The notes beneath the pieces were generated by a model, which was given only the letters and a program-made list of their open reading frames with translations, searched no databases and had not been told where the DNA came from. Below are positions 60,934-64,000 of a DNA stretch of 64,000 bases, piece by piece (position 1 is the first letter of the stretch; the number at the start of each line of letters is the position of its first letter). The translations under genes and the position numbers were made by a program. Origin of the DNA: Callaeas wilsoni (taxonomy: Eukaryota; Chordata; Aves; Passeriformes; Callaeidae); assembly GCA_013398955.1 (NCBI GenBank), contig VWPU01004423.1, positions 1 through 64,000 on the forward strand. The letters are read 5' to 3'.

Positions 60934-63900
60934 CTGCAGGGGAGAAAAGTGCAGCATTAGCCAGCAGCCTGCTTCCAACCAGCTCTTCACAACAAAGAGC
61001 CTGCACCACGTCTCTTCTTCGCAGGTTTGCTCAGGCTTTCGCTGCTAGAGAAAGTGAAAAATAACGAACACAGCCCACTGTGGCTCTTAGGTTAGAATCT
61101 TTCACCCAAGCCATCCCGGCAGGACAGCTTCCAGCTGCATTTTTCACGTGGCATGTGGCACGCAGCACAGATCAGAGCAGTTAGTGTGGCTGTTATCAGC
61201 CCAGGAAGAGTGCTGGGAACGCTCTGAAGTCCCTGGTGCCAGGGGCTGTACAAGCACAAAGGGAAATAGGAAGAGATCCCATCATAGCCTGCTTAAATCC
61301 TTAAAAAGTCACCTCAGATCCTCGAGGTGACTGCTGACAGTAACCCAGCTCCAGACACAAACACAGAACTGTGCTGCAGGGCTGCAGTCAAGGTTTGGCA
61401 AAACGCAAAACAAGCCAGCCTGCTTCTAGAAACAGCTTCTCCTGTCCTTCCAGGTGCAGAAGGAACTGACTTACCAGGAATCCTCACATGCTCAGCCTGA
61501 GTAATTCCTGGGGAAAATATGGGACACAGACTCCTATCAAATCCTGTGCTACCAGTGTTGCAGGAACGGTGCAAATTACAGTTCTTTTAGCTATTAACGG
61601 GGTTTTTTTCCCTCAATTACACCCAAATACGTTCCAAAGATATTCTTCATTATTTCACAATAAGGCAGGTACATGCTTGTGCTCCCGGTCTGTGGCAGGT
61701 GGGAGAAAAGGGAACTTCTTGATGTCTGCCCTGCAAACACGTCTGAAGTTGCAGCCACCCAAGAAAAACTCCTCTGTGAGTAGCATCAGTGCAATGCAGA
61801 AACCAGCAGCACAGCAGCAGCTCATGCACAGAACTAAGAGCACATTACACATGAGACATATCGCACAGAGGGGCGTAACACCCCATCCCAGGGGATTTCA
61901 CTGCTGCCCAAGGCAGGGAAGTGCTGTCAGCTCCATCTCACACAGAGGGAACTGAAACACCTGGGGTTAGAACAGGGCGTGTTCAGGGGGCGAGACACAG
62001 GACACTTGAGCTCATGCCCAGCACATGCTTCTCTGGCATTCTGGATGCTCCTTCTCCACACTTCCACCTTGGTTTATTTTCCCTTTTCTTGCCTTGATTA
62101 GGCGTTTGCTCTCCCTCTTCTCACCCTCCTGCATCTTCTTTCCCTCCACCTCATTCCTGATCTTTCCAGAATGCTGTGGCTCTTCTGCTTCCTGAACACT
62201 CCAATGTGGGGGGTGTCTCAAAAGGACCCTGGGCATCCTATACTGGATAAGATCTTCCCCTCACAATCCCAACACAATGAGCACCAACTATCCCATCCCA
62301 ATGCAGACCTTGTGCAGAGTTTCCTGCTCCAGTCGATAATTTCCCTTGCTGATAAAAAAACCTGCATCTCATTGCAGCTTGGATGATTCTCAGGGCACGT
62401 CCACACTTGAAAGTTAACTGCAGAGTATGAGTTCATGCTGTACATTTCTAAGCAGCAAAATGTCCTCACTTCACCTTCCAGACCTGAGTGTTTTGCTTCT
62501 CTCTGAGCTCCCTCTAACTTTCAACATGTTTTTGAAAGAGTGGGTGCCAGGACTGGGATCCTTTAATTACAGACTTCCCACTGCACAGCTGGGACCCCTG
62601 CCTGTTAACCTGCCTCAGTATGGCAGCACATCCGAACATTCCCAGTCGTCTGCAAAGTTCTCAATTCCTCTCTAGAGGTGCTGCTCCTTTCCAAGTGACA
62701 CTTCTCCCTGCTGGCAGCCTGACTCTGTTTTTAAACAGTTACCAGTTGGCTCTTGGTGGTCCTTGGCAAAGCCCCGTGAGGGTGGTGAGGCACAGGCTGC
62801 CTGGAGATGCTGTGTCTGCCCCATCCCTGGAAGTGTTCAAGGCCAGGGTGGATGGAGCTCTGAGCAACCTGGTCCAGTGGAAAGTGTCCCTGTCCACAGG
62901 AGAGGTGTTGGAACACTATAATCCCTACAGTCTCTTCCAACCCAAACCATTCTGTGATTCCCTGATTCCGTGATTACACACCCTGCCTCCAGAAGCCCTG
63001 GCTCGCTCAGCACTGGATCGCTGCCAGCCTCAACAGCTGCTCCTCACCCAAACGGCCAGGCACCAACTCCACAGAAAGAGCAGGGAAAAAATGGAAGCAT
63101 TCAATGAGCCACTGTCAGCTCAAACATCTTTGCCTGCAGCAACGAAGTGGCTGTGTGGAAATAAATCAACAGAAGTGACTGCACGACCAGGAAGCTGTTT
63201 CCACCCCCCTGGCTATTTCCAGGTCAGATTTGTAGGGGCTGTTTTGCAGCTCACCAAACTCTGTCTCTTCTGCAAACGTGTGAAACCCTCTCAGGTGTGA
63301 CCACAGTGGGAGGGCAATGCCAGTGGTATCCCAGAAAAAACACAGAAGGCACTGCTGGGCTTTGGGGTCCCACTGATCTGTGCCACCTCTCCGCTGCACT
63401 CCTCCCTGGGAGCTGGGCAAGCTCAGCTCAGCCACGCTCAGCCCCGGATCCTGAAGGATCCTCCACAGCAGGGAAAAGGAGCAGAAATCCAAGTGTTTCG
63501 CTCCAGAGTGAGCCGGGTCTGTTAGTGTCAAGTTACACACTTCAACACTGGCATTTTGGGAGATGAAAGCAGAAACACTTCAGTTCTGCCTGGGCTTTTG
63601 AATAATCCTGAAAACATAAATAATTAAGTTAGAAAAAGGCAGCGAGAGCATTGAACACTGTAAGTCCTTCGAGGCCTTCCGTTCTACCATGCAGACATAG
63701 TTTATTTTTGCTTCCCTTTGCTTTGCCTTTGGTGGGGGAGCTCTGTTTCTGCCAAGGGAGAACCCACCAGTCTGCCTGACACAAACTGATCCGTGATCTT
63801 TAAATCCGCTGCTACATAACTGAACTTATTACCTTTTATTCTCAATTTTACTTTCTCTTAATGGTTTTAATTCTTCACAGAAGCAAGTGGAGGGATGGGG

Positions 63901-64000
63901 GCAGGAAATAACCCCGGTGTAGGATTAAAATAGGGCAGAGATCAAACAACTGTAACCAAAAATTCTAAAGAGACTCAATTAGACCAGCTCTTATAAAACA
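60934..64000 (-). other. FRAS1: FRAS1 intron running off the window
   Basis: 3.1 kb upstream of the first exon seen. It contains the CR1 tail at 62775-62977. No further cysteine-rich or von Willebrand C exon is visible, so the next upstream FRAS1 exon lies beyond 64000. Confidence 0.7.
62775..62977 (+). mobile_element. CR1 LINE 3' fragment
   Basis: GAGGGTGGTGAGGCACAGG, CCCCATCCCTGGAAGTGTTC and the tail TCCAACCCAAACCATTCTGTGATTCCCTGATTCCGTGAT are the 3' end of an avian CR1, in plus orientation with its ATTCTRTGAT-type terminal repeats. Confidence 0.85.

Noticed and set aside
61314..61574. An extra FRAS1 exon ending at a GTAAGT-like donor near 61475
   Set aside because: The preceding frame lacks the cysteine spacing of a furin-like module and no acceptor gives the required phase.
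1..64000. A new multi-gene system such as a defence island or biosynthetic cluster
   Set aside because: The window is a single vertebrate structural gene; nothing suggests clustered unrelated genes.

Overview
The window is vertebrate genomic DNA, most likely from a bird. Short AG-bounded exons of one very large gene run on the minus strand, the introns are compact, and the few recognisable repeats are avian-style: CR1 LINE tails and small solo LTRs. The species cannot be fixed from the sequence alone.

Almost the whole window is one gene, FRAS1 (Fraser extracellular matrix complex subunit 1), read on the minus strand. I could place 60 consecutive coding exons, from 60933 down to the stop codon at 534-536. 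Every junction closes in phase, and together the exons encode 3,493 residues with no frameshift or premature stop. From high to low coordinate the order is: twelve furin-like cysteine-rich modules, one exon each (60933-41711); twelve CSPG repeats (40237 to about 14318); five Calx-beta domains (about 14477-8147); a membrane-proximal extracellular region (7984-1513); and a last exon (1118-534) with a dibasic cleavage motif, one transmembrane helix and a short cytoplasmic tail ending in a class I PDZ ligand. This is the known FRAS1 order. The signal peptide, the von Willebrand C domains and the first furin-like modules are missing and should lie beyond 64000.

The low-coordinate edge (1-160) is a CpG-rich, CT-repeat-containing stretch. 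It may be the promoter of the next gene (ANXA3 in other amniotes), very close to the FRAS1 poly(A) signals.

The main unusual features are structural. A 51-bp minisatellite at 5340-6180 has amplified the exon-intron boundary of one FRAS1 exon, so about 17 copies of a 3' splice-site-like sequence precede it, and the nearest copies are in frame with the coding sequence. A second array at 40575-41527 has 20-bp units with an 80-bp higher-order pattern and repeats a 5' splice-site-like motif on the transcribed strand. There are two solo LTRs with 4-bp target duplications, a GC-AG intron, a 33-bp microexon, a 146-bp tandem duplication, and a triplicated segment around a single N that looks like an assembly problem. 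I found no second protein-coding gene, RNA gene or novel multi-gene system.
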